Both the position numbers and the translations under genes were made by a program. A model generated the notes under the pieces. It did no database searches, had not been told where the DNA came from, and saw nothing but the letters and a program-made list of their open reading frames with translations. DNA of 64,000 nt. Source: Daejeonella oryzae DSM 19973 (GTDB lineage: Bacteria; Bacteroidota; Bacteroidia; Sphingobacteriales; Sphingobacteriaceae). Location: assembly GCF_000422945.1 (NCBI RefSeq), contig NZ_AUHA01000002.1, positions 62,001 through 126,000 of the forward strand. Reading direction: 5' to 3'. Positions 27,012-35,751 of the stretch are shown in pieces (positions within the stretch are counted from its first letter, which is position 1; each line of letters begins with the position of its first letter).

Positions 27012-28139
27012 ATGAAGCATTCAAAATCAAATCTTTACAGCGTACTATTAATCTGTCTTTTGTTCATTTGTTCTTGCCAAAAGGAACCCGAAGCTGATAT
27101 CGAACCCCAGGAAGAATCCATCCTAAAAGTGTATGCTGGTTCAACAACGGGCTATAAAGATGGACCTGCATTAGAAGCACAGTTTGAAAACCCTACTCTT
27201 CTAGCGGTTGGCCCGGATAAATCATTGTTTGTCGTGGAAAGCAGGAGACCCGAAAGTATTTACCCAGGTTATCGAATAAGGAAAATTACTCCTAGTGGCA
27301 TAGTTACTACATTCTTCGATGCCAAAACATCTTCACATGGAGTTAGTAATATTAGTGGTATCGCAATTGAAAAAAATGGATGCGTTTTGATATCCGACGG
27401 GAATCAAATTAAAAGAATAAGCAGTGATGGAAATTTAGTTACTGTTGTAGCTGGAGATGGAACAAGCTTAGTGATGAAGGATGGTGTTGCGTTAAAAGCA
27501 ACTTTCTATCAACCACATGGGCTAGTTATTGACAAGAATGGTTGTGTTTATATCATGGACACTGGAAATAATGCCGTTCGTATATTGTCTAATGGAAAGG
27601 TAAGTACGCTTGCAGGCGGTGATAGGACTTTTGATCCACAATTTGATAGTGAAACGGGCGTCATCGGCCCTGAGCCAAAAGATGGAACCGGGAGTCAGGC
27701 AGAGTTTAATAATCCAGAATTTATTACGCTTGATCCATCTGGAAATATATACGTCAGCGGAGGTTATGGACCAAGCATTCGTAAAATTACTCAGAAAGGC
27801 GTCGTAACTACAATCAAACGTGGGCCATGGTGGGAAACAGACTTTTTTATGACTGTAAGAGGTATTACAATTCATAAAGATCAGATTTATTATAATGATA
27901 CCGATGCAAGGTATGTTCGAGCTACATACACCTTTAAATTAAATAGCTTATCACTTCTGACTAATCAAACTACAAATTTTGTTTCTAATATATGGGATAC
28001 GGACACCCATGGAGACGGTGGATTGCCACCTGTGACAACCGATGGATTGAATTTCCCTATGGGCATGGCAGTGGTTGACAATATATTATATATATGCAAT
28101 AATGGAGAAAACAGGATTCGCAAAATGGAATTAAACTAA
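27012..28139 (+). CDS. NHL-repeat lipoprotein
   Basis: A 375-residue exported lipoprotein. The signal peptide ends in LLFICSCQKEPE with a good lipobox Cys. The mature part is a beta-propeller of NHL-type repeats, seen as recurrent blocks: ENPTLLAVGPDKSLFV, QPHGLVIDKNGCVYIMDTG, NPEFITLDPSGNIYVSGG and a closing NFPMGMAVVDNILYICNNG, several followed by RKI or RIL. Such propellers bind protein or sugar ligands on the outer membrane surface. It is cargo within the element, preceded by a LytTR-like repeat, with no enzymatic role visible. Confidence 0.8.
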   Translation: MKHSKSNLYSVLLICLLFICSCQKEPEADIEPQEESILKVYAGSTTGYKDGPALEAQFENPTLLAVGPDKSLFVVESRRPESIYPGYRIRKITPSGIVTTFFDAKTSSHGVSNISGIAIEKNGCVLISDGNQIKRISSDGNLVTVVAGDGTSLVMKDGVALKATFYQPHGLVIDKNGCVYIMDTGNNAVRILSNGKVSTLAGGDRTFDPQFDSETGVIGPEPKDGTGSQAEFNNPEFITLDPSGNIYVSGGYGPSIRKITQKGVVTTIKRGPWWETDFFMTVRGITIHKDQIYYNDTDARYVRATYTFKLNSLSLLTNQTTNFVSNIWDTDTHGDGGLPPVTTDGLNFPMGMAVVDNILYICNNGENRIRKMELN

Positions 28140-28209
28140 ATCAACTCATATATATATATATCTAGTCAAAACGTAAACCTGAACAAAGATTAAAGTCAAT
28201 AAAACATAA

Positions 28210-28560
28210 CAAAAAACGATCAGTAACAAGTTAGGAGCTTTAAAACTTGCCAAGTATCAGAATACTTCCAGAGCTTGTAAAGTGATTGACTACCCAAAGG
28301 ACAGTTTTACACCAGCAAAGGGTCATTTGAGTTATATGTTGAATTGAGCTTTCCGGATCTGACCAAGCGAACCTATAGTTGAAAACCGAGTTAAACAACT
28401 CAGCAAAAGTCGATTGTAGAACTTGATACTGAGCGGAAGTATTCTTAGTTGAGGTATTTAAATGAAATGACAAAACCGGGCATTCTTATTCCTCCTGGAG
28501 AACGAGGTATTTTGCTAAGGCATGATTTACCATCATCTATGGGTCAAGGCAGAAACAATA
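28210..28560 (+). pseudogene. Decayed IS481-family transposase fragment
   Basis: From 28225 one frame reads KLGALKLAKYQNTSRACKV, the start of the helix-turn-helix of Bacteroidota IS481 transposases (typically LGxxELAK...SQACKVMGYS), continued by a degraded FYRYKELY-like part. Stop codons follow, then a second frame reads NEMTKPGILIPPGERGILL and RHDL, matching the family's NELxKRGVFISPGGVRCVWLRHDL block in order. About 110 residues of the N-terminal region survive in at least two frames. The rest of the transposase and the IS ends are not found. An 84-codon frame at 28449-28703 is explained by this fossil. Confidence 0.7.
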
Positions 28561-28915
28561 GTCACTACAAAAGAAATGAGGATGCAGTCTTTTACACTGG
28601 TAGTGTATTATTAGTTTTCATGCTAGTAATCATTGTTTCTGCTGTGTCGCCAGAGGAGTGGATTCTACAATTTACGGAACTACTTTTCGTAGTGGTGAAC
28701 TGATTAGATATTAGCGAACCTTCCTTGATGGGGCGAGTGTCCCAAGTTGGAGGTACCACTACTTAGAGTGGGTTCCAGAAGTAATAAAAGGGTTTTAACT
28801 TTATAAAGATTATAACAACTAGGATTACTGGTTAGTAAAGATTTCTTCTGATATAACAAGGTTATATTCTAAGTTAATTTTTTAATTTTACTCTATCTAT
28901 ACCAAACAAGACGTT
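28561..28915. other. Intergenic region upstream of hsdR
   Basis: About 355 bp between the IS481 fossil and hsdR. No intact gene is supported. The last ~60 bp are very AT-rich and probably hold the promoter of the restriction operon, but no clear TANNTTTG box is seen. Confidence 0.45.
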
Positions 28916-31696
28916 TTGAACCAAAATCCTGAACAAATATCCCGTGACAATATTGACCGTCAGCTAACACAGTGTGGATGGATCATTCAGTCAAAGAAAA
29001 ATATTAACCTTGCCGCAGGACTTGGTGTAGCAATAAGAGAGTATCAGACCGATGTAGGTCCTGCGGATTACTTACTATTTGTAGATAAAAAACCCGTTGG
29101 GCTGATTGAGGCCAAAAGAGAGGAAGAGGGATACCACCTTATAGAGGTAGAAGACCAATCCACCAATTACGCAAATGCGAAACTGAAATACTGTAATCAT
29201 GATCCGCTTTCTTTTGTATATGAAAGCACTGGGGTTATTACCCGTTTTACAGATTACCGGGATCCAAAACCTCGGTCAAGGGAGGTATTTACTTTTCATC
29301 GCCCGGAAACTTTTTTAGAGTGGATCAAACATGGCAGATCTTTACGAAGCCGTTTACAGGATATTCCCGATTTACCTACGTCCGGTTTAAGGGATTGTCA
29401 GGTGACAGCGATTCAAAATCTCGATGTCTCTTTTAAGGAAAGCAGACCCAAAGCACTGATACAAATGGCAACGGGTTCCGGAAAAACCTTTACTGCAATC
29501 ACTTTCGTGTACCGCCTTTTAAAATATGCGAAAGCAAAAAGAATTCTGTTTCTGGTTGATACGAAGAACCTGGGAGAACAAGCCGAGCAAGAGTTTATGG
29601 CCTATGTTCCGAATGATGATAATCGGAAGTTTACGGAATTATATGGTGCCACCCGTTTAAAGAGCAGTTTCATTACGCCTGATAATCAGGTTTATATCAG
29701 TACCATCCAGCGGATGTATTCAATCTTAAAGGGAACAGAGTTGGAGGAAAGTGCTGAAGAAACGAACCCTAATGAGTCCGGGTTTATATCGAAACAACCA
29801 CTTCCGGTAATATATAATGAAAGGATATCACCGGAGTTCTTCGACTTTATAGTCATTGACGAATGCCACCGCAGCATTTACAATCTTTGGAAACAGGTGC
29901 TGGACTACTTTGATGTATTCCAGGTCGGTTTAACAGCCACCCCTGATAACAGGACTTTTGCATACTTCAATCAAAACCTGGTGTCAGATTACGGCTACGA
30001 AAAGGCCGTCATTGATGGGGTATTAGTTCCATACAATGTATTTACTATACAAACCAAGATCACTAAGGATGGAAGCAAAATCGTTCTGGGCGAAAAAGTA
30101 GATAAGCGGGAACGATTAACCCGGAAAAAGTTTTGGGAAAACACAGATGAAGACATAGAGTATGCCGGTAAACAGCTCGATCAGGACATTGTAAATCCCA
30201 GTCAGATCCGTACGATCATCAGAGCCTTCAGAGAGAACCTACCATATATGTTTCCGGACCGAATGGATAAAGAGGGACTGTTTGAGGTCCCCAAAACGTT
30301 GATCTTTGCCAAAACCGACTCCCATGCAGAGGATATTATTGATATAGTTCGCGAGGAATTTGCGGAAGAAAACAAGTTCTGTAAAAAGATTACTTATAAA
30401 AGCGAGGAAGACCCAAAAACCGTACTTAGTCAGTTCAGAAATGATTACTATCCTCGTATTGCCGTAACTGTTGATATGATAGCGACCGGTACGGATATCA
30501 GACCCCTGGAAGTGTTGGTCTTTATGCGGGATGTAAAAAGTCGCAGTTACTATGAGCAAATGAAAGGGCGTGGTACCCGAACCTGTTCCTTAGAGCAGTT
30601 AAAAGCAACCGGTACTCCCGCAGCAAAATATACGAAAGATCACTTTGTAATCATTGATGCTATAGGAGTTGAAAGTACACAGAAAACCGATAGCAGACCT
30701 TTGGAGAAAGCACCCTGTATATCCCTTAAAGATTTGCTTCATCATGTTTCGATGGGTAATACTACCGAGGAGATCCTTTCCACTTTAGCCAACCGGTTGA
30801 TCAGGTTAGACAGGCAAATCAATGATAAGGAACGTATCCGGTTTGCGGAGAATGCAGATGGTTTTACCATCAATCACGTGGTCCGGCAGCTATTGAATGC
30901 TCATGATCCGGATACCATAGAGCAATTGCAACAAAAAGTTAGAAAACAGATGCTCGGTAGTTCCCCTGAAAGTATTGAACAAGCCATTGCAGAACAAAAG
31001 CAAGTGCTGATTAATACTGCAGTTGATGTGTTCAATAGCCCTGAGCTGAGAAACTTTATTGTTGTTGTGCGGAAAAAGTACGACCAGATCATTGATAACC
31101 ATAATATAGATGAAATTATCCAGATAGGATGGGTAAAAGATCAGATTGAAGCTGCTCAAACGCTTGTAAATAATTTCACACAGTGGATAAAAGATAACCG
31201 GAACGAGATTACTGCCTTACAGTTATTTTATGGTCAACCATACCAAAGAAGAGAGCTTACCTACAAAATGATTAAGGACTTATATGAAAAACTATCTACC
31301 AGTTCACCTAACTTAGCCACCCTCCCAGTTTGGAGAGCGTATGAGCAACTGGAACCTACCAATGGATCACCAAAAAATGAACTGGTAGCACTCGTAAGTC
31401 TGATCCGGAGAGTATCGGGTGTGGATACTTCTCTTACAGATTATGATAAAACGGTAGATAAAAACTTTAAAGACTGGTTATTTAAGCAGCAAGCCGGGAG
31501 TTTGAAATTTACCGAGGAGCAAATGACGTGGTTACGAATGATAAAAGATTACATAGCAAATTCCTTCCATCTTGAGAGGGAAGATTTTGAGTTAGATCCT
31601 TTCAATAAAAGTGGGGGATTGGGTAAGATGTGGCAGCTCTTTGGAGATAAAACGGATGGCATTATTGAGGAGTTGAATGAGGTATTAGCAGCATAA
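28916..31696 (+). CDS. hsdR: Type I restriction enzyme R subunit (nuclease/translocase)
   Basis: A 926-residue HsdR that translocates and cuts DNA lacking the cognate methylation. The N-terminal PD-(D/E)XK nuclease is visible as VGPADYLLFVDKKPVGLIEAKRE split around D and EAK near residue 62. The helicase core has Walker A QMATGSGKTF (~182), DECH box VIDECHRS (~312), GLTATP and QMKGRGTRT. The C-terminus ends GGLGKMWQLFGDKTD, as in the EcoEI/EcoAI (type IB) R subunits. The start is TTG, with no better ATG. It opens the operon; hsdS follows after 9 bp. Confidence 0.93.
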   Translation: MNQNPEQISRDNIDRQLTQCGWIIQSKKNINLAAGLGVAIREYQTDVGPADYLLFVDKKPVGLIEAKREEEGYHLIEVEDQSTNYANAKLKYCNHDPLSFVYESTGVITRFTDYRDPKPRSREVFTFHRPETFLEWIKHGRSLRSRLQDIPDLPTSGLRDCQVTAIQNLDVSFKESRPKALIQMATGSGKTFTAITFVYRLLKYAKAKRILFLVDTKNLGEQAEQEFMAYVPNDDNRKFTELYGATRLKSSFITPDNQVYISTIQRMYSILKGTELEESAEETNPNESGFISKQPLPVIYNERISPEFFDFIVIDECHRSIYNLWKQVLDYFDVFQVGLTATPDNRTFAYFNQNLVSDYGYEKAVIDGVLVPYNVFTIQTKITKDGSKIVLGEKVDKRERLTRKKFWENTDEDIEYAGKQLDQDIVNPSQIRTIIRAFRENLPYMFPDRMDKEGLFEVPKTLIFAKTDSHAEDIIDIVREEFAEENKFCKKITYKSEEDPKTVLSQFRNDYYPRIAVTVDMIATGTDIRPLEVLVFMRDVKSRSYYEQMKGRGTRTCSLEQLKATGTPAAKYTKDHFVIIDAIGVESTQKTDSRPLEKAPCISLKDLLHHVSMGNTTEEILSTLANRLIRLDRQINDKERIRFAENADGFTINHVVRQLLNAHDPDTIEQLQQKVRKQMLGSSPESIEQAIAEQKQVLINTAVDVFNSPELRNFIVVVRKKYDQIIDNHNIDEIIQIGWVKDQIEAAQTLVNNFTQWIKDNRNEITALQLFYGQPYQRRELTYKMIKDLYEKLSTSSPNLATLPVWRAYEQLEPTNGSPKNELVALVSLIRRVSGVDTSLTDYDKTVDKNFKDWLFKQQAGSLKFTEEQMTWLRMIKDYIANSFHLEREDFELDPFNKSGGLGKMWQLFGDKTDGIIEELNEVLAA

Positions 31697-31705
31697 CATT
31701 TAAAT

Positions 31706-32998
31706 ATGTACAAAAGTATTCCCGATAACTGGGAACTAGTTAAGTTAAGTAATTTATGTGACCTGCAAAATGGTTATGCGTTTAAGTCTAATGATTACGT
31801 AGAGCATTCTAGCACGTCGGTCTTTCGGATGAGTCAATTAAGGAGAGGTGGCAAATTGGATTTAGATCATAACTCCAAGTATTTACCAGACGTTTTCCGC
31901 TCGTTTTACGATTCCTATCTTTTAAGAGATGGAGACATAGTTATTGCTATGACCGATTTGGCTACTGAAACTAAGATCCTTGGGGTCCCCACATTCTTCA
32001 AGTCTGACGGGAGAAGCTTTCTCTTGAATCAACGGGTTGGGCGGTTCTTTAACATTAACCTAGACAGGTTGGATATCCAGTATCTAAGGTATGTGTTGTC
32101 TTCACCTACTATAAGAAATTACTATAAATCATTCGGAAAAGGAGCAGTACAAATCAACCTTAGTAAAGGGGATATATTAAACGTCACAATCCCCCTGCCT
32201 TCACTTAAAGCTCAACAAACGATAGTCTCGAAAATCGAAGAACTCTTTTCTGAACTGGATAAGGGTATAGAAAACTTAAAAGCAGCTCAGCAGCAGTTAA
32301 AAGTTTACCGGCAGAGTGTGTTAAAGTGGGCGTTTGAGGGAAAACTTACTAACGACAACGTAAACAATGGAGAACTACCAAAAGGCTGGGTATTCCTAAA
32401 AGTTCAAGATCTGGCAATAAAGATATTTGATGGTCCCTTTGGCTCAAATCTAAAAAGTATAGATTATAAACAAGAAGGTGTAAGAGTAATACGGTTAGAA
32501 AATATTGGAGTATTACAGTTTAGAAATGAGTATAAAACATATGTATCTGAAGAAAAATATTCCACTATTGATAAACATACTGTAAATGCGGGTGATATTA
32601 TATTTTCTTCTTTTATCATAGGAGAAATCCGCATAGTGGTACTTCCAAAAGGCATAACTAAAGCGGTTAATAAAGCTGACTGCTTTTGTATTAGAGCTAA
32701 TCCTGATAGAGTCAATGCCAGCTATCTTACTTACTATCTTTCAACTAAAGATGTCTACAACCAACTTGTAAAGGAAGTACATGGAGCTACAAGGCCAAGG
32801 ATCAATACTTCCCAGTTGAAAGCTTGTCAAGTACCAGTATGTGCTCTTGCGGAACAAAATAGAGTTATTCAGGAAATAGAGTCCAGACTATCGGTTGCTG
32901 ATAAAATGGAGGAAACCATTAACCAAAGTTTGCTTCAGTCTCAGTCCTTAAGGCAGAGTATCTTAAAGAAAGCATTTGAAGGGAAACTTGTTCAATAA
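31706..32998 (+). CDS. hsdS: Type I restriction enzyme specificity subunit
   Basis: A 430-residue HsdS with two target-recognition domains. TRD1 spans about 1-180 (IPDNWELVKLSNLCDLQNG), and TRD2 about 225-385 (LPKGWVFLKVQDLAIKIFDG). Each is followed by a conserved coiled-coil spacer: LFSELDKGIENLKAAQQQL with VLKWAFEGKL, and IESRLSVADKMEE with ILKKAFEGKL. It sets the bipartite recognition sequence of the complex. It sits directly after hsdR, while hsdM lies three genes further on, which is an unusual order. Confidence 0.93.
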   Translation: MYKSIPDNWELVKLSNLCDLQNGYAFKSNDYVEHSSTSVFRMSQLRRGGKLDLDHNSKYLPDVFRSFYDSYLLRDGDIVIAMTDLATETKILGVPTFFKSDGRSFLLNQRVGRFFNINLDRLDIQYLRYVLSSPTIRNYYKSFGKGAVQINLSKGDILNVTIPLPSLKAQQTIVSKIEELFSELDKGIENLKAAQQQLKVYRQSVLKWAFEGKLTNDNVNNGELPKGWVFLKVQDLAIKIFDGPFGSNLKSIDYKQEGVRVIRLENIGVLQFRNEYKTYVSEEKYSTIDKHTVNAGDIIFSSFIIGEIRIVVLPKGITKAVNKADCFCIRANPDRVNASYLTYYLSTKDVYNQLVKEVHGATRPRINTSQLKACQVPVCALAEQNRVIQEIESRLSVADKMEETINQSLLQSQSLRQSILKKAFEGKLVQ

Positions 32999-33003
32999 TC
33001 ATC

Positions 33004-33642
33004 ATGGATCATACTACGAAACAAGAGGTACTTGCACGACTAAAGGACATAGACCGTCTACCTGTTTCAGATACTTTGAACTGGCCGAATGCTTACTGTA
33101 AAGATCCGTCAAACATAAAAGCCATTGTACTTGGATGTGATCCCAGTAATACCCATGACAAGGAACTGAAATATGCCTTCGGTATAGAGACTGAAACACC
33201 ATTATTGAAAGGCTTCTTTGCGGGTATTCTCAAAAATCTAGCAGTCATTGGTATGTCCCTAAATGATGTGTATGTACAAAATCTTTGTCAGAACTACTTT
33301 GAGGAAGAAACTTCTAAAAACAAGAGTTGGAACAAAGCTGCTGCGGTTTGGATACCTTATCTAAAAGCAGAACTAGATCAATTACCAATAAGTAAAATTG
33401 TACCGGTGTTCTTAACAGCTGCACCATTGTACCAGGTGTTAACAGCAGATGGAATAAAAAAAATTAAACCTAGGGAACTTTATACAAAACCAGAACTACT
33501 TCCGGTAAAAGTTTCTGATAATTATCTGGAACGTCCATTATTCCCACTCTATCGGGGAGGACGGGGTGCTTATCAACTGGACCGTGAAGAGTGGAGTTTG
33601 TATGTTAAAAATATTCAATCTTATTTCAGTCATAACAGTTAA
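33004..33642 (+). CDS. Uracil-DNA glycosylase superfamily-like protein
   Basis: A 212-residue protein inside the restriction operon, 5 bp after hsdS. The strand-loop AIVLGCDPSNTHDKEL resembles motif A of the uracil-DNA glycosylase superfamily (GxDPY-like), and a later VFLTAAPLYQVL strand fits the central sheet. The final loop PLFPLYRGGRGAYQLDRE stands where the HPS motif would be, but the His is not evident. It could remove or sense a modified base, or be a structural relative with another role. The fold call is an inference from motif layout. Spacing implies co-translation with hsdS. Confidence 0.55.
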   Translation: MDHTTKQEVLARLKDIDRLPVSDTLNWPNAYCKDPSNIKAIVLGCDPSNTHDKELKYAFGIETETPLLKGFFAGILKNLAVIGMSLNDVYVQNLCQNYFEEETSKNKSWNKAAAVWIPYLKAELDQLPISKIVPVFLTAAPLYQVLTADGIKKIKPRELYTKPELLPVKVSDNYLERPLFPLYRGGRGAYQLDREEWSLYVKNIQSYFSHNS

Positions 33643-33643
33643 T

Positions 33644-33970
33644 ATGAAAAACAGTAACCTCTACTATCCTCTTTGGTTGAAATACTCCCCGGTTTTTGTA
33701 ATGCTGCTTAAGAAAGCAGTAAATGGAACTGAGACACTCAGTCTAAATAAGAACGACTTTGAAACTTTAGGAGATAGAAAAGTATCAGATTACACTTTCA
33801 ACTTGGAAATCAAAAACACTAAGGTAATTAATAATATAAGTGGCACTGCGGTAGCAAGAGATCTGTATGATGTCTTAGTAAATAACCCCAAAACAAAAGA
33901 ACTCTTACAGGACAAGCACTATAAACTGAGTCTGGGTAAAGAATATATTTTAAGAATATCAATCATATAA
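33644..33970 (+). CDS. Hypothetical small protein in the restriction operon
   Basis: A 108-residue protein starting at ATG 33644, one base after the previous stop. The sequence MKNSNLYYPLWLKYSPVFVM opens with a hydrophobic patch but no clear membrane helix. The rest is mixed alpha/beta (FETLGDRKVSDYTFNLEIKN). I do not recognise it. Its tight position between the glycosylase-like gene and the DUF262 gene (2-bp gap) suggests it belongs to the system. Confidence 0.7.
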   Translation: MKNSNLYYPLWLKYSPVFVMLLKKAVNGTETLSLNKNDFETLGDRKVSDYTFNLEIKNTKVINNISGTAVARDLYDVLVNNPKTKELLQDKHYKLSLGKEYILRISII

Positions 33971-33972
33971 AT

Positions 33973-35751
33973 ATGAACATAACTCCAAACAAATTAAGTA
34001 TTGCTCAATTGTTTGCTACTCCGAATGAACAATTTATTGTACCTCCTTATCAAAGAAGATATGCATGGGGATTTCAACAATATTTGGCTCTGTATGAAGA
34101 TATAGACATGTTAAAAGATGATGATGGACATTTATTTGGAATGGTAATTCTACATACAAGTTTTCATACGGCAGGCTTAAATCAACCCGAGTTAGTCGAC
34201 GGACAGCAAAGACTTACTACACTCGTCATCCTCTTAAGAGCTTTGGCCGACGTATTTTATAACCTAGACAAATTTGAGAAGTCAACGGAAATAGAAAAAA
34301 TGTTATCCTGTAATGGTTTAGATGATGTGAAAAAACCAAAGATTAGATTGGGAGAACTGGATAACATTGATATAGAGAACCTGTTACTACATAAAAATTC
34401 TACAAATATTTCAAACCCAAATATCCTTGCTGCATATGAAAGTTATAGGGAATGGCTGAGTGAACTCACATTCGAAGAAGTTAATAGATTTTATTTTAAG
34501 TTGACAAATACAGCTGTTATCATCCGATTGGATGTAGGCATGGCCCAGGATGCCTATAAGCTGTTCGAGACCATTAATAACAGGGGATTGAGGTTGACTG
34601 CCACAGATGTAATCAAGAATTTCCTACTAGGTCACGCAGCTAAAATAAATTCTGACCATACCCTGGATAAAGTCAAATCCTTATGGTCTGAGATTATAAC
34701 AAATCTGGATCAACTGGATTCTGATGACTTTCTCCGACATTTTATGTGTGCCACGCTTAAACATAAGTTAAGCATGAGCAAGTTAATCTATGAATTCAAA
34801 AAACATTATCTCCGGAACGTCGAGAATGCCGACCTCCTGGGAGAGTATGGATACTATGATTATGGTGTGCAGGATGACGACGAGGATGACGTTGAGACAG
34901 GTTCTAACTCTGAAGATACTATCTCTAACAAAATTAGTATTATAGAATTCCTTACTGGTCTATGTCATTTATCTGAAACTTATAAACAAATTTCAAAGGA
35001 AACTTTCAAAGACGTAAAAATTAATAGAAGAATAAGCAATTTGAATAACATATTATCAAAGCCCTCGTACATTTTCTTAATGTATTTTTTGCAAGATCCA
35101 AAGTATGTACAAAAAACAAAGCTACAGGTTCTGGAATATCTTGAAAGTTTAATGCTTAGGAGACATATTTGTGAAAACAGGACCAGTGACAATGATGATA
35201 TATTTTCAAAATTGGTTCAATTCCTGGGCAGTGATGACTTATTAAATGAAATAAAACAATTTATTGGAGAGAATGACTACATGCCTGATGATGAAGATTT
35301 TGCCTTGAGCTTCCCTAAGTATCAATTTAAAGGAAGACTGGTTGACAGAGCAAAATATATCTTAGCTACAATTGAATATCATTTAAGAGGAAATACCAAT
35401 GAACTTATAGTTTCGTCAAGCGGTGAGGTAGAACTTGAACATATCATACCCCAAACAATTGAGGACAAAAAGTCAAAGATATTGTACGGTAATTGGGAAG
35501 AATACTTAGGAAGTTACGCCCTCCCAAAGCATAAAAAACATGTAAACCTGATCGGCAATATGACTTTATTAGGAGAGTCATTAAATATCCAAGCATATAA
35601 TAACCCCTTTGCAAAAAAGAAAAATAGCTACAAAAATTCTAGTTTTCTGATTACTTCCGAACTAGGCAAATCGAATGACTTTAAATTTAACAATGTCATA
35701 AAAAGAGGGGAAAGCTACTCTGAATTGGCCTTAAAAATATGGAAATCATGA
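33973..35751 (+). CDS. GmrSD-like DUF262/DUF1524 protein (type IV restriction-like)
   Basis: A 592-residue protein with an N-terminal DUF262 domain (VPPYQRRYAWGFQQY and the signature ELVDGQQRLTTLVIL near residue 75) and a C-terminal DUF1524 HNH nuclease (EVELEHIIPQTIED near 486, HVNLIGNMTLLGESLN near 526). Members such as GmrSD and BrxU hydrolyse NTPs through the DGQQR site and cut DNA with modified cytosines. An acidic insert (DDDEDDVETG) lies near residue 310. It overlaps hsdM by ATGA, so it is translated with the methylase and sits between S and M subunit genes. Confidence 0.88.
   Translation: MNITPNKLSIAQLFATPNEQFIVPPYQRRYAWGFQQYLALYEDIDMLKDDDGHLFGMVILHTSFHTAGLNQPELVDGQQRLTTLVILLRALADVFYNLDKFEKSTEIEKMLSCNGLDDVKKPKIRLGELDNIDIENLLLHKNSTNISNPNILAAYESYREWLSELTFEEVNRFYFKLTNTAVIIRLDVGMAQDAYKLFETINNRGLRLTATDVIKNFLLGHAAKINSDHTLDKVKSLWSEIITNLDQLDSDDFLRHFMCATLKHKLSMSKLIYEFKKHYLRNVENADLLGEYGYYDYGVQDDDEDDVETGSNSEDTISNKISIIEFLTGLCHLSETYKQISKETFKDVKINRRISNLNNILSKPSYIFLMYFLQDPKYVQKTKLQVLEYLESLMLRRHICENRTSDNDDIFSKLVQFLGSDDLLNEIKQFIGENDYMPDDEDFALSFPKYQFKGRLVDRAKYILATIEYHLRGNTNELIVSSSGEVELEHIIPQTIEDKKSKILYGNWEEYLGSYALPKHKKHVNLIGNMTLLGESLNIQAYNNPFAKKKNSYKNSSFLITSELGKSNDFKFNNVIKRGESYSELALKIWKS

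Noticed and set aside
28240-28473. 77-codon minus-strand frame in the same region
   Set aside because: It is the antisense of the IS481 fossil and has no feature of its own.
28449-28703. 84-codon frame that looks like a small membrane protein
   Set aside because: Its first third matches the conserved GVRCVWLRHDL-like block of IS481 transposases in order with an upstream fragment in another frame, so it is part of a fossil; the hydrophobic end is incidental.
31160-31700. Search for a CRISPR array or Cas genes near the defence operon
   Set aside because: No regularly spaced repeats or Cas motifs were seen anywhere in the window.
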